Below, piece after piece: positions 10,224 to 18,843 of a DNA stretch of 64,000 nucleotides (position 1 is the first letter of the stretch; every line of letters starts with the position of its first letter). The translations under genes were made by a program, and so were the position numbers. The stretch is taken from assembly GCF_030816965.1 (NCBI RefSeq), contig NZ_JAUSYQ010000002.1, positions 5,942,001 through 6,006,000 on the forward strand, in the 5' to 3' direction. Under the pieces are notes generated by a model. It worked only from the letters and a program-made list of their open reading frames with translations. It searched no databases and was not told the origin of the DNA. Origin of the DNA: Streptomyces canus (lineage in GTDB: Bacteria > Actinomycetota > Actinomycetes > Streptomycetales > Streptomycetaceae).

Positions 10224-10832
10224 ATGAGTGCCGCCAGTCGTAGCCGCTCCCGAGTCCGTACCACCCTGCTCACCGCGGGTGCCGCAGCCGCAGCGCTGAC
10301 CCTGTCCGCCTGCAGCTCGGGCGGCACCTCGGGTGGAGGCGGCGACACCAACTTCATCATGGGCGCGGACGGCATCTCCACCGCCGAGCAGGGGGACCGG
10401 GGCACCGCCCCCGACCTGTCCGGCAAGACCGTCGACGGGGGACAGCTCGACGTCGCCGACTACAAGGGCAAGGTCGTCGTCCTCAACATGTGGGGCTCCT
10501 GGTGCGCCCCCTGCCGGGCCGAGGCACCCAACCTGGAAGCGGTCTACAAGGACCTCAAGAGCCAGGACGTTCAGTTCGTCGGCGTCAACACCCGCGACAC
10601 CAGCGTCCAGAACGCCCGCGCCTTCGAGAAGGACATGGGCATCACCTTCCCCAGCCTGTACGACCCGACGGGCAAGCTGATGCTCCGCTTCTCCAAGGGC
10701 ACCCTCAACCCGCAGGCCGTGCCCTCCACGCTCGTCATCGACCGGGACGGGAAGATCGCCGCCCGCTCGCTGGCCGCGCTCAGCGAGAGCAAGCTGCGCA
10801 AGATGATCAACCCGGTCCTCGCGGAGAAGTGA
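10224..10832 (+). CDS. resA: Thioredoxin-fold lipoprotein, ResA/TlpA type
   Basis: ResA-like proteins reduce the disulfide in the CXXCH haem site of apocytochrome c outside the membrane. This 202-residue protein has an Arg-rich leader with lipobox LSAC (Cys 30), a Ser/Gly linker, and a thioredoxin domain with the redox motif WGSWCAPC (Cys 94 and Cys 97). The cis-proline occurs in QAVPSTLVID. It is followed after one base by the ccdA GTG, and then by resB and ccsB, which is the complete System II operon. The anchor and the CAPC motif make a general thiol-disulfide exchange role outside the membrane clear. The specific role in cytochrome maturation follows from the operon. Confidence 0.93.
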   Translation: MSAASRSRSRVRTTLLTAGAAAAALTLSACSSGGTSGGGGDTNFIMGADGISTAEQGDRGTAPDLSGKTVDGGQLDVADYKGKVVVLNMWGSWCAPCRAEAPNLEAVYKDLKSQDVQFVGVNTRDTSVQNARAFEKDMGITFPSLYDPTGKLMLRFSKGTLNPQAVPSTLVIDRDGKIAARSLAALSESKLRKMINPVLAEK

Positions 10833-10833
10833 C

Positions 10834-11607
10834 GTGAGCGCAGTCGTCACGCTCGCCGCCGAAACGGGTTACAACGGCACCGTCCTGAACGGCGCGTTGC
10901 TCCTCGCCCTGCCCATCGCGGTCCTCGGCGGCCTGGTCTCCTTCTTCTCGCCCTGCGTCCTGCCGCTGGTCCCCGGCTATCTGTCCTACGTCACCGGCGT
11001 CACCGGCACCGATCTGGCCGAGGCCCGGCGCGGCCGGATGGTCGCGGGCGCCTCCCTGTTCGTGCTCGGCTTCACCGCGGTGTTCGTCTCCAGCGGGGCG
11101 CTGTTCGGCTACTTCGGCCAGACGCTCCAGGAGAACCAGAGCGTGCTGTCCAAGGTGCTGGGCGTGCTCATGATCCTCATGGGTGTCTTCTTCATGGGCC
11201 TGATGCCCTGGATGACCCAGCGGGAGTTCCGCTTCCACAACAAGCCCACCATGGGCCTGGTCGGTGCCCCGCTGCTCGGCGCGCTGTTCGGCATCGGCTG
11301 GACCCCCTGCATCGGCCCCACCCTCGCCTCGGTGATCGCCCTGTCCTCCCAGCAGGGCAGCGCGGGCCGCGGTGCCATACTGACCGTCGCCTACTGCCTC
11401 GGCCTCGGGGTGCCCTTCGTGCTCGCCGCGGTCGCCTTCCGCAAGGCGCTCGGCGCCTTCGGCTGGGTCAAGCGCCACTACGTCTGGGTCATGCGCATCG
11501 GCGGCACCATGATGATCGTGACCGGACTGCTGCTGCTGACCGGCGCGTGGGACCGCCTCGTGCAGGACGTCCAGTCCTGGTCCGCCGGCTTCACTGTGGG
11601 GATCTGA
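10834..11607 (+). CDS. ccdA: Cytochrome c biogenesis protein CcdA
   Basis: CcdA is the membrane electron conduit that passes reducing equivalents from cytoplasmic thioredoxin to ResA. The 257 residues hold six hydrophobic helices. The two essential cysteines sit in FFSPCVLPLVPGYLSY and in GWTPCIGPTLAS, both textbook for the family. The GTG at 10834 starts one base after the resA stop. The resB gene follows after three bases, so the operon is tightly coupled. Confidence 0.95.
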   Translation: MSAVVTLAAETGYNGTVLNGALLLALPIAVLGGLVSFFSPCVLPLVPGYLSYVTGVTGTDLAEARRGRMVAGASLFVLGFTAVFVSSGALFGYFGQTLQENQSVLSKVLGVLMILMGVFFMGLMPWMTQREFRFHNKPTMGLVGAPLLGALFGIGWTPCIGPTLASVIALSSQQGSAGRGAILTVAYCLGLGVPFVLAAVAFRKALGAFGWVKRHYVWVMRIGGTMMIVTGLLLLTGAWDRLVQDVQSWSAGFTVGI

Positions 11608-11610
11608 TCC

Positions 11611-13392
11611 ATGAGCAAGACCACACCCGCCACCCCCGACGCTCCCGTCGGCGACCAGGACCTCGGCGCCGCGGGCTCCCAGCTGTCCACCGCGCCCGCG
11701 GAGAGCCTGAGCATGCCCGCCCTGGGGGTCGTCGGCTGGGCCCGCTGGTTCTGGCGCCAGCTGACCTCCATGCGGGTCGCGCTGCTGCTGCTCCTGCTGG
11801 TGGCGCTCGGTGCCATCCCCGGCTCGCTGATCCCGCAGAGCGGGACCGACGCCACGAAGGTCGCCGACTTCGTCAAGAACAACCCCACCCTCGGGGACGT
11901 CTACGACAAGCTCGGCCTCTTCCACGTCTACAGCTCGGTGTGGTTCTCCGCGATCTACATCCTGCTGTTCGTCTCCCTCATCGGCTGCATCGTGCCCCGG
12001 ACCTGGCAGTTCGTCGGGCAGCTGCGCAGTCGTCCGCCGGGCGCCCCGAAGCGGCTGACCCGGCTGCCCGCCTACACCACCTGGCGCACCGGGGCCGAGC
12101 CCGAGCAGGTCCGCGAGGCAGCGCTCGCCCTGCTGAAGAAGAAGCGCTTCCGTGCCCACCTCGCCGGTGACAACGTCGCCGGTGAGAAGGGCTATCTGCG
12201 CGAGGTCGGCAACCTCGCCTTCCACATCGCGCTCATCGTGATGCTGACCGCCTTCGCCTGGGGCCAGCTCTTCAAGTCCGAGGGCAACAAACTGGTCGTC
12301 GAGGGCGACGGCTTCTCCAACACCCTCACCCAGTACGACGACTTCAAGTCCGGGAATCTCTTCGACACCGGCGATCTGGTGCCGCTCAGCTTCACTCTGA
12401 ACAAGTTCACCGGCACCTACGAGACCTCCGGCCCCAACAAGGGCACCCCGCGCCTCTACCAGGCCGCCATCACCTACAGCGAGGGCGCCTACGGCAAGGA
12501 CCACAAGACCCTCGTCAAGGTCAACGAGCCGCTGGAGATCGGCGACGCGAAGGTCTACCTCACCGCCCACGGCTACGCGCCCCTCATCACCGTGCGGGAC
12601 GGCAAGGGCAACGTCGTCTTCCACGACGCGGTCGCGATGCTGCCGCTCGACTCCAACGTCACCTCCACCGGCGTGGTCAAGGTCCTCGACGGCTACAAGA
12701 ACCCCAAGGGCGTCAGCGAGCAGCTGGGCATCTCGGCCTTCTTCCTGCCGACCTACACCACGGGCAGCGAGACGGCCTCCACCTTCCCCGCGCTGAACAA
12801 CCCGGTGCTCAACCTCACGCCGTACCACGGTGACCTCGGCGTGGACTCGGGCATCCCGCAGAGCGTGTACCAGCTCGACAAGTCGCATGTGAAGGGGTTC
12901 AAGGACTCCAAGGGCGCGCAGCTCAGGGAGAACCTGAAGCCCGGCCAGACCATGCAGCTCCCGGGCGGCGCCGGTTCGGTCACCTACGAGGGCACCAAGC
13001 AGTGGGCGAACTTCCAGGTCGTCCAGCAGCCCGCCAGCGGCTGGGCCCTCGCCGGCGCCCTCACCGCGATCTTCGGCCTCGCCGCGTCCCTGTTCCTCCA
13101 GCGCCGCCGGGTGTGGGTACGGGCGGTGCGCGGCGCCGACGGGGTGACGGTCGTGGAGATGGCCGGCCTGGGCCGCAGCGAGTCGGCGAAGGTCCCGGAG
13201 GAACTGGGCGAGCTGGCCGGAATCCTGTACGACCAGACGCCGGGTGCGCCGGACTCCCCAGGGGCGCGGGGCGATGACGAATCTGCGGCTACCGCCGCGC
13301 GGTCGCGACAAGCCCCCACGGACCCGCAGCCAAAAGCCGAGCAAACCACCCCCGAACCCCAAGTAGCACCCTCCGAAGGGGCTGAGAAATGA
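11611..13392 (+). CDS. resB: Cytochrome c biogenesis protein ResB
   Basis: ResB (Ccs1) forms with CcsA/CcsB the System II haem-delivery and ligation complex. The 593-residue product begins with an Ala/Pro-rich cytoplasmic segment. Three N-terminal membrane helices follow, for example MRVALLLLLLVALGAIPGSL with the family sequence IPQSG after it. Next come a large extracytoplasmic domain and a last helix at about residues 475-495 (GWALAGALTAIFGLAASLFL). The Ala/Pro/Gln-rich C-terminal tail after about residue 545 is low complexity. The ATG at 11611 follows the ccdA stop closely, and the gene overlaps ccsB by four bases (ATGA). Confidence 0.94.
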   Translation: MSKTTPATPDAPVGDQDLGAAGSQLSTAPAESLSMPALGVVGWARWFWRQLTSMRVALLLLLLVALGAIPGSLIPQSGTDATKVADFVKNNPTLGDVYDKLGLFHVYSSVWFSAIYILLFVSLIGCIVPRTWQFVGQLRSRPPGAPKRLTRLPAYTTWRTGAEPEQVREAALALLKKKRFRAHLAGDNVAGEKGYLREVGNLAFHIALIVMLTAFAWGQLFKSEGNKLVVEGDGFSNTLTQYDDFKSGNLFDTGDLVPLSFTLNKFTGTYETSGPNKGTPRLYQAAITYSEGAYGKDHKTLVKVNEPLEIGDAKVYLTAHGYAPLITVRDGKGNVVFHDAVAMLPLDSNVTSTGVVKVLDGYKNPKGVSEQLGISAFFLPTYTTGSETASTFPALNNPVLNLTPYHGDLGVDSGIPQSVYQLDKSHVKGFKDSKGAQLRENLKPGQTMQLPGGAGSVTYEGTKQWANFQVVQQPASGWALAGALTAIFGLAASLFLQRRRVWVRAVRGADGVTVVEMAGLGRSESAKVPEELGELAGILYDQTPGAPDSPGARGDDESAATAARSRQAPTDPQPKAEQTTPEPQVAPSEGAEK

Positions 13393-14495
13393 CTCTCGCC
13401 GCCGCAACCGAGTTGGCCACCGCCACCAACGAACACCTCGCCAACATCAGCAACACGCTGATCTACTCCGCGATGGCCGTCTACACGCTGGCCTTCTTCG
13501 CCTACATCGCCGAATGGCTCCTCGGCAGTCGCAGCAAGGTCGGCCGGACCGCCGCCGCGCTCACCGCCGACGCGAAAGCCAAGGCCAAGGCCAAGGCGCC
13601 GGCCGTCACCGTGAACAAGGGCGGCAGCACCGCCGTACTGGAGCGGCCGCAGGTCGTGGTGCGGTCCGCGGCCGGCTCGCGGGACGTGCCCGACGGGCCC
13701 GGTGCGCACGGCGGGGACGAGCAGGGCGACCTCTACGGGCGTATCGCCATCTCGCTCACGGTGCTCGCCTTTCTCGTCGAGCTCGCCGGGGTCGTCGCCC
13801 GCGCGGCCTCGGTGGAGCGGGCGCCGTGGGGCAACATGTACGAGTTCAACATCACCTTCTCCACGGTGGCCGTCGCCGTGTACCTGGGGTTGCTGGCCCT
13901 GAAGAAGAACGTGCGCTGGCTCGGGCTGTTCCTGATCACCACGGTCCTCCTCGATCTCGGCCTCGCCGTCACTGTCTTGTACACCGCCAGTGACCAGTTG
14001 GTTCCCGCCCTCCACTCGTACTGGCTGTACATCCACGTCTCCACCGCGATCTTCTGCGGCGCGGTGTTCTACGTCGGCGCGGTCGCCACGATCCTGTACC
14101 TCTTCAAGGACAGCTACGAGAACAAGATCGCGTCCGGCGGCACCCCCGGCAGGTTCGCGAACTCCGTCCTCGACCGGCTGCCCGCCTCCGCGAGCCTCGA
14201 CAAGTTCGCCTACCGCGTCAACGCGGCCGTCTTCCCGCTGTGGACGTTCACGATCATCGCGGGCGCGATCTGGGCCGGTGACGCGTGGGGCCGCTACTGG
14301 GGCTGGGACCCCAAGGAGACCTGGTCGTTCATCACCTGGGTCGCCTACGCCTGCTACCTGCACGCCCGTGCCACCGCCGGCTGGAAGGGCCGCAAGGCCG
14401 CCTACCTGGCGATGCTCGCCTTCGGCTGCTGGCTGTTCAACTACTACGGCGTCAACATCTTCGTCACCGGCAAGCACTCCTACGCCGGCGTCTGA
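13389..14495 (+). CDS. ccsB: Cytochrome c biogenesis protein CcsB/CcsA (haem handling)
   Basis: This 368-residue polytopic protein carries the haem-handling tryptophan-rich signature WGRYWGWDPKETWSF near residue 300, which presents haem to ResB and apocytochrome. Hydrophobic helices cover most of the sequence. Between the first and second helices there is a basic Ala/Lys-rich loop (about residues 50-80), a common Streptomyces extension. The start overlaps the resB stop (13389-13392). It is the last gene of the resA-ccdA-resB-ccsB operon, and a long perfect hairpin follows at 14510. Confidence 0.95.
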   Translation: MTLAAATELATATNEHLANISNTLIYSAMAVYTLAFFAYIAEWLLGSRSKVGRTAAALTADAKAKAKAKAPAVTVNKGGSTAVLERPQVVVRSAAGSRDVPDGPGAHGGDEQGDLYGRIAISLTVLAFLVELAGVVARAASVERAPWGNMYEFNITFSTVAVAVYLGLLALKKNVRWLGLFLITTVLLDLGLAVTVLYTASDQLVPALHSYWLYIHVSTAIFCGAVFYVGAVATILYLFKDSYENKIASGGTPGRFANSVLDRLPASASLDKFAYRVNAAVFPLWTFTIIAGAIWAGDAWGRYWGWDPKETWSFITWVAYACYLHARATAGWKGRKAAYLAMLAFGCWLFNYYGVNIFVTGKHSYAGV

Positions 14496-14509
14496 ACCCA
14501 CTCGCGGCG

Positions 14510-14551
14510 AAGGCCGGTTCCCCGCGACCCAGGTCGCGGGGAACCGGCCTT
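14510..14551. terminator. Strong hairpin after the cytochrome c operon
   Basis: A perfect 19-bp inverted repeat (14510-14528 with 14533-14551) encloses a four-base loop, CCAG. It lies 15 bases after the ccsB stop and ends in TT. It is the clearest terminator-like hairpin in the window and should isolate the operon from the SRPBCC gene. Confidence 0.8.
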
Positions 14552-14590
14552 CCCTGTGCGGAACGCCGGGCTCCGCGCCACCCTGGAGTC

Positions 14591-14989
14591 ATGAGCGGTT
14601 CCGTCGAGCAGGGCAGTATCCGGACCCACGGCAGCACCCGCATCCTGCACTTCCTGGTGCGGCTGCCGGTCCCCATGGAGACGGTCTGGCCGGTAGTGGC
14701 CACCGTGGAGGGGCTGGGGGCCTGGTGGACCGGGGTGGAGGTCCTCGAGCCCCGGCTGGGCGGCGCGGTCGTGCTGCCGGGCCTGGGGGAGGGGCAGGTC
14801 ACGGCGTGGGATGTGGATCGGGTCGCGGAGTACACCCTGGAGCGGGGCGACCGGGTCCGCTTCCATCTGGAGCGGGACGGGGAGGCAGGGGCCGTCCTGC
14901 GGTTCACGCACGAGTACGAGGGGGAGGGCGAGACCGAGCCCGGGTGGCGGGCTCGGTTCGAACGACTGCTGGAAACCCTGGACGCCTAG
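14591..14989 (+). CDS. SRPBCC (START/AHSA1-like) domain protein
   Basis: This 132-residue protein looks like a single helix-grip SRPBCC domain: STRILHFLVRLPVPMETVWPVVA leads into a GAWWTGVEVLEP turn, and then beta strands that end in a C-terminal helix (GWRARFERLLETLDA). Such domains bind hydrophobic ligands or act as small cyclases and oxygenase partners, so no function can be fixed. The ATG at 14591 has CTGGAG five bases upstream. The frame is open far upstream, but that part overlaps ccsB and is a shadow. It is isolated by the terminator at 14510 and ends 25 bp before the convergent ArsR gene. Confidence 0.8.
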   Translation: MSGSVEQGSIRTHGSTRILHFLVRLPVPMETVWPVVATVEGLGAWWTGVEVLEPRLGGAVVLPGLGEGQVTAWDVDRVAEYTLERGDRVRFHLERDGEAGAVLRFTHEYEGEGETEPGWRARFERLLETLDA

Positions 14990-15013
14990 AAGTGTCCGGT
15001 CGCACGGGACGGG

Positions 15014-15340
15014 TCAGGAGTCCGGTCGGAGCACGAGTTCCAGCAGTCCCGGGAAGCGGGCGTCGAACTCCGCGCGCCGGAGCCGGTTGACGCGCCTCGG
15101 TCCCTCGTCCCGCTGCTCCACGAGCCCGGCGGCGCGCAGCACCGCGAAGTGGTGGCTGAGCCCCGCCTTGCCGACGGGCACGTCGAAGGTGCCGCAGGCC
15201 CGGCTCCACTCCGGCGAGCCCGCCAGCTCCCGCAGCAGGGTCAGACGGACGGGATCGGCGAGCGCGGCGAGCGCGGTGAGCACCGGGACGTCGTCCGGGT
15301 GGGTGTGCTCGGGGGCGGTCCGGTGCCGGGGCGTGCTCAT
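15014..15340 (-). CDS. ArsR-family winged-helix regulator
   Basis: This is a small (108-residue) ArsR-type repressor. The DNA-binding core is LTALAALADPVRLTLLRELA followed by the recognition region VGKAGLSHHFAVLRAAGLV. No metal-binding CVC motif is seen in the alpha-3 helix (the only Cys is in WSRACGTFD), so it may be a redox or ligand sensor rather than an arsenic sensor. The ATG at 15340 has AAGGA directly upstream. It is divergent from a quinone oxidoreductase gene, with repeats in the 88-bp shared region, and this arrangement suggests that it represses that gene and itself. Confidence 0.88.
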   Translation of the reverse strand: MSTPRHRTAPEHTHPDDVPVLTALAALADPVRLTLLRELAGSPEWSRACGTFDVPVGKAGLSHHFAVLRAAGLVEQRDEGPRRVNRLRRAEFDARFPGLLELVLRPDS

Positions 15341-15363
15341 GGATTTCCTTCCGCTCCGCTTGC

Positions 15364-15415
15364 CGAGTGTTCGATGGAAACCATACAGTGGCGAGTGTTC
15401 GATTTCCGTTGAACA
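15364..15415. promoter_or_regulatory. Candidate ArsR operator: direct and inverted repeats
   Basis: The 12-mer CGAGTGTTCGAT occurs twice, at 15364-15375 and 15392-15403. The second copy forms the dyad TGTTC-N10-GAACA (15396-15400 and 15411-15415). Both lie between the divergent ArsR and oxidoreductase genes, close to both starts, as expected for a shared operator. Confidence 0.5.
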
Positions 15416-15428
15416 GTAAGGGTGAGGC

Positions 15429-16403
15429 ATGCGCGCGGTCGAGATCCAGGAGTACGGCGGTCCCGAGGCCCTCAAGGTCGTCGAGGCGGACGTCCCCGAG
15501 CCGGGCCCCGGTCAGGTGAGCGTCGACGTGGCCTACGCCGGGGTGAACTTCGCCGATCTCAAGGCGCGTTCGGAGGGCTACCGGGTGCCGGGGCTGCCGT
15601 TCGTCCCCGGCCTGGAGGTGTCCGGGCGGGTCCGGGCGCTGGGAGAGGGCGTGACCGGTCTGAGCGTCGGCCAGGAGGTGACCGCCGCCCTGACGGTGGG
15701 CGGCGGCTACGCGGACGTGGCCGTGGCCGACACGGTCAACGTCTTCCCGCTCCCGCCCGGCGTCGGGCTGCGTACGGCGGCCACCCTGCCGGCGGTCCTC
15801 CCGACGGCGTACGCCCTCGTGCACACCGTCGGTCGGCTCCGGGCGGGAGAGGCGGTCCTGGTCCAGGGCGCGGCGGGCGGAATCGGCACGGTGACCGGCC
15901 AGTTGGCGAAGGCGGCCGGCGCCACGGTGTACGGCGTGGTGTCCGGCGAGGCCAAGGCGGCGTACGCCCGCGAGCACGGGTACGACGAGGTGTTCGTCGG
16001 CGACTTCGAGCAGGCGGTACGGGAGGCGACCGGCGGGCGCGGGGTCGACCTGGCCCTGGACCCGGTCGGCGGCGACACCCTCCGCGCCTCCCTGGCCTCC
16101 CTCGCGGTCTACGGCCGCCTGATCTCCTTCGGCAACGCGAGCGGGGCGCCGGCGTGGACCGTGGGCCAGCCCGAGCTGTACCCCCTCGGCCTCTCCGTCG
16201 GCGGATTCTCCATCCTCACGCTCGCGCAGACGGCCCCGGCCGAGCTGCGGACGCTGTCCGAGCGGGCGTTCGCGACGGTGGCCGACGGCACGGTGTCCCT
16301 GCCGGTGACCGCCGAGTTCGGCCTCGAGGAGGCGGCGGAGGCGCACCGGCTGATGGGGGCGCGGACGAGCACGGGCAAGCTCCTGCTGAGGGTCGGCGGC
16401 TGA
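15429..16403 (+). CDS. Zinc-independent quinone oxidoreductase / alcohol dehydrogenase-like (MDR)
   Basis: This 324-residue medium-chain reductase resembles NADPH:quinone oxidoreductase (QOR). The N-terminal GroES-like domain includes AGVNFADLKARSEGY and PGLEVSGRV. The Rossmann domain starts near residue 140 with the nucleotide motif VQGAAGGIGTVTGQLAKAAG. Catalytic zinc cysteines are absent, as in QORs. It would reduce quinones or alpha,beta-unsaturated carbonyls with NADPH. It is divergent from the ArsR gene and probably controlled by it, which hints at an electrophile or redox stress response. Confidence 0.9.
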   Translation: MRAVEIQEYGGPEALKVVEADVPEPGPGQVSVDVAYAGVNFADLKARSEGYRVPGLPFVPGLEVSGRVRALGEGVTGLSVGQEVTAALTVGGGYADVAVADTVNVFPLPPGVGLRTAATLPAVLPTAYALVHTVGRLRAGEAVLVQGAAGGIGTVTGQLAKAAGATVYGVVSGEAKAAYAREHGYDEVFVGDFEQAVREATGGRGVDLALDPVGGDTLRASLASLAVYGRLISFGNASGAPAWTVGQPELYPLGLSVGGFSILTLAQTAPAELRTLSERAFATVADGTVSLPVTAEFGLEEAAEAHRLMGARTSTGKLLLRVGG

Positions 16404-16515
16404 CTCCCGACCCCAGGCTGCCCGCCTCTGGACATTCGGCGGCGAATTTTGACACGGTGGGGTGCGCCGACCCGTAATCGAACACGTGGTCGATGGCGCC
16501 TTTCGGGAGGCCGTC

Positions 16516-17415
16516 GTGTCCCTTTCCTTCTACGCCGCCCAGAGCACGTTCTCCGACCCGGGCGATCTCGCCTCTCTCTACAGCGACTTACCGCAAGACG
16601 TCGGCCAACTGGCCCGTCTGGTACGGGATGTGATGATCCATCGCGTCGAGGGCGAGCTCTTCGGGCACACCCATCCGGCCGACCGCCTGCACAACGACGC
16701 CGAGTCCCGCTACATCGACGACGTCCTGCGCATCCTCGTCGAGCGGAACGACGCCCCGCTGACCGTGCGCCGCGACCCCGACGACCGGTTCGTCGGGACC
16801 TGCCGCGACTTCACGCTGCTCCACATCTCTCTGCTGCGCCATGTCGGCATCCCGGCCCGGCTGCGGTCCGGGTTCGCCGACTACTTCTGGCCGACCCGCT
16901 TCCACGGTGACCACGTGGTCACCGAGTACTGGGACGAGAAGCGGGGCTGGTCGCTCGCGGACGCGCAGCTGACCGACCCCGACATCACCGCCAACTGGCC
17001 CGTGGACTTCGACCCGATGGATGTCCCCCGGTCACGTTTCCTTGTCGCCGGGGAGGCCTGGCGGGCGATCCGGGAGGGCGGGGCGGACGAGACGGAGTTC
17101 GGGCTGCACCGGCCGACCGAGGGGCCCTTCTTCGGTGAGCGGTTCGTGGCCGGGAACATCCGGCTCGACCTCGCCGCGCTGAACAAGGTGGAGACGCTGC
17201 TGTGGGACGTCTGGGGTGAGGACGAGGGCGAGCCGGGGACGCCGTTGCCCGAGGCGTCGCGGGAGTTCTACGACCGGGTGGCGCCTGTGGTGAGCGGGGA
17301 CGTGTCGTTCGAGGCCGCGCGGAAGCTGTTCGCCGAGGACGACGTGTTGCGCACGCCCCGGACGGTGACCTGTTACGCGCCGTTCAACGGACCCAGCCTG
17401 GTGACCCTGCGCTAA
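16516..17415 (+). CDS. Transglutaminase-like domain protein with a TTA codon
   Basis: This cytoplasmic protein of about 299 residues has a transglutaminase/protease-like core. The nucleophile Cys is in VGTCRDFTLLH, the His in GDHVVTEYW, and the Asp in GWSLADAQL, in the right order. The family in actinobacteria is of unknown substrate. GTG at 16516 has GGGAGG at 16505-16510 and is preferred over the in-frame ATG at 16462. Codon 25 is TTA (16588-16590), the only clear in-frame TTA I found in a supported gene here, so translation may depend on the bldA tRNA. The gene is convergent with the PucR gene and overlaps it by four bases at the stop codons. Confidence 0.85.
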   Translation: MSLSFYAAQSTFSDPGDLASLYSDLPQDVGQLARLVRDVMIHRVEGELFGHTHPADRLHNDAESRYIDDVLRILVERNDAPLTVRRDPDDRFVGTCRDFTLLHISLLRHVGIPARLRSGFADYFWPTRFHGDHVVTEYWDEKRGWSLADAQLTDPDITANWPVDFDPMDVPRSRFLVAGEAWRAIREGGADETEFGLHRPTEGPFFGERFVAGNIRLDLAALNKVETLLWDVWGEDEGEPGTPLPEASREFYDRVAPVVSGDVSFEAARKLFAEDDVLRTPRTVTCYAPFNGPSLVTLR

Positions 17416-18719
17416 GCGGTTCGCTGGTACGCCGGGTGCGGGTGCGCGGGGGCCGGCCGCACCCGCGCGGCAGAGCCGCACTGGTCACGGACCCGTGCCC
17501 CTTCCCGTACGACCCGGTGCGCACATGTCGCGGTCAGCAGCTCTCCCAGCAGGTCCGGGTCGTTGATGTCCAGGTCCAGCAACGACCCGATGCGGTCCAG
17601 GCGTTGGTACAGAGACTGGCGGCCGATGTGGAGCAGCGCCGCGGTGCGGGTAGGGGAGCAGCCGTTGCGGAGGTGGGTCTCCAGGGTGCGGACCAGGTCG
17701 CTCGGGTGAGCCGCCTCCCAGGCCAGCAACGGCCCCAGGGCGTGCTGCACCAGCGCCGTGAGGCGTTCCCGGTTGGCGTCCACCCCGCCCCGCGTCAGTT
17801 CGCGTTCCAGCGCCAGGGCCCGGGACGAGGTCACCAACGGGCCGTCGGGGGAGGCCGGTTCGGCCGCGGGCACGGTCAGTGCCAGTTCCAGTGTCGTACG
17901 GGCCGCCCGCAGCGTGTCGCTCCAGCGCAGCCAGCCGCTGCCCTCGGCGACAGCGTGACCTACGGCCACCGTCAGGCCAGGGGCGGACGTCGTACGAAAG
18001 GCCTCCTGGACCGCCTTCACCGGGTCACCGGGGCGCGCCCCGGGCAGGGACAGCAGCGCCAGCACGTCCCCGGGGAACGCGGCCCGCAGCACGCCCGCAC
18101 CGCCGAGCAGCCGTACCGCGCGGTCGACCGTCCCGACCTCCCGCGTGCCGTGCAGGGACACCCCGATCAGCCGGGCACCGGGGCCGGGATGGAAGCCCGC
18201 GAGCGCCGCCCGCGCCTCCACCTCCGGCTGGTTCAGCGCCGCCCGGTCGGCCAGGTCGGCGAGCAGGGCCGCCGTATGGTCGTCGCCCCATGGCCGTACG
18301 ACCGCACGGCCCGACAGCCCGCGGGCCACGATCGCCCGGTTGGCGGCCTCCGTGATCCGGACGAAGGGCACGACCCGGTGCATCGCCAGGAGCGGCAGCT
18401 CACGGCGGCGGGCCTCGTCGACCACCTCGGCGGGCATCGCAGGCAGGGACCGCCCGACCTCCACGGCCAGCCCGGCGACACCCCGGGAGGCCAGCTCGCG
18501 GACGTAGCGACGGCGGACCTCGTCGTCGGCGTCCATCAGCCCGAAACCGTTGGTGAGCAGCAGCTCGCCGCCGTCCAGGAAGTTCGCGCCCTCGTAGACC
18601 TCGCTGGAGTGGACCCAGCGCACCGGGCGGTCCAGAGCGGTGTGTCCGGCCAGCAGCTGGGGCTCGGCGGCGCGGACGGGATCCAGGGCCAGGACTTCCC
18701 GGAGGGTGAGTGCGGGCAC
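17412..18719 (-). CDS. PucR-family transcriptional regulator
   Basis: This regulator of about 435 residues has an N-terminal PucR domain (LTLREVLALDP, GGELLLTNGFGLM) and a C-terminal PucR helix-turn-helix (LETHLRNGCSPTRTAALLHI followed by GRQSLYQRLDRI). Such proteins sense purine or pyrimidine catabolic state. GTG 18719 is chosen because GGAGG (complement at 18725-18729) lies five bases upstream; the open frame extends to 18830. On the far side of the TnpB element, and facing the opposite direction, lie a cytosine deaminase and an oxygenase gene, with an NCS1 permease gene beyond. These are probably its targets, with a direct repeat just upstream as a candidate site. Confidence 0.9.
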   Translation of the reverse strand: MPALTLREVLALDPVRAAEPQLLAGHTALDRPVRWVHSSEVYEGANFLDGGELLLTNGFGLMDADDEVRRRYVRELASRGVAGLAVEVGRSLPAMPAEVVDEARRRELPLLAMHRVVPFVRITEAANRAIVARGLSGRAVVRPWGDDHTAALLADLADRAALNQPEVEARAALAGFHPGPGARLIGVSLHGTREVGTVDRAVRLLGGAGVLRAAFPGDVLALLSLPGARPGDPVKAVQEAFRTTSAPGLTVAVGHAVAEGSGWLRWSDTLRAARTTLELALTVPAAEPASPDGPLVTSSRALALERELTRGGVDANRERLTALVQHALGPLLAWEAAHPSDLVRTLETHLRNGCSPTRTAALLHIGRQSLYQRLDRIGSLLDLDINDPDLLGELLTATCAHRVVREGARVRDQCGSAARVRPAPAHPHPAYQRTA

Positions 18720-18744
18720 GGGGACCTCCAAGGCGCGTACATTC

Positions 18745-18782
18745 CGTCCGTCTGCGAGTCGCGGACAGTTCGTCCGTCTGCG
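18745..18782. promoter_or_regulatory. 12-bp direct repeat, candidate PucR site
   Basis: CGTCCGTCTGCG occurs at 18745-18756 and 18771-18782, 26 bp from start to start. It lies just upstream of the pucR-like start and inside the original divergent regulatory region that the TnpB element now splits. The spacing of about 2.5 turns is typical of tandem sites, but the link to PucR is inferred. Confidence 0.45.
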
Positions 18783-18843
18783 GTATGCCCGGAGAGTACT
18801 TTTCGCACGTTGCCTTCGTGTTTCGGCCACAGGAGATTGGAAC

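Noticed and set aside
8580-10850. A 756-codon minus-strand frame across the deacetylase-like and resA genes
   Set aside because: The translation is Val/Gly/Glu-rich and lacks any family motif, while the two plus-strand genes have clear signal peptides and motifs.
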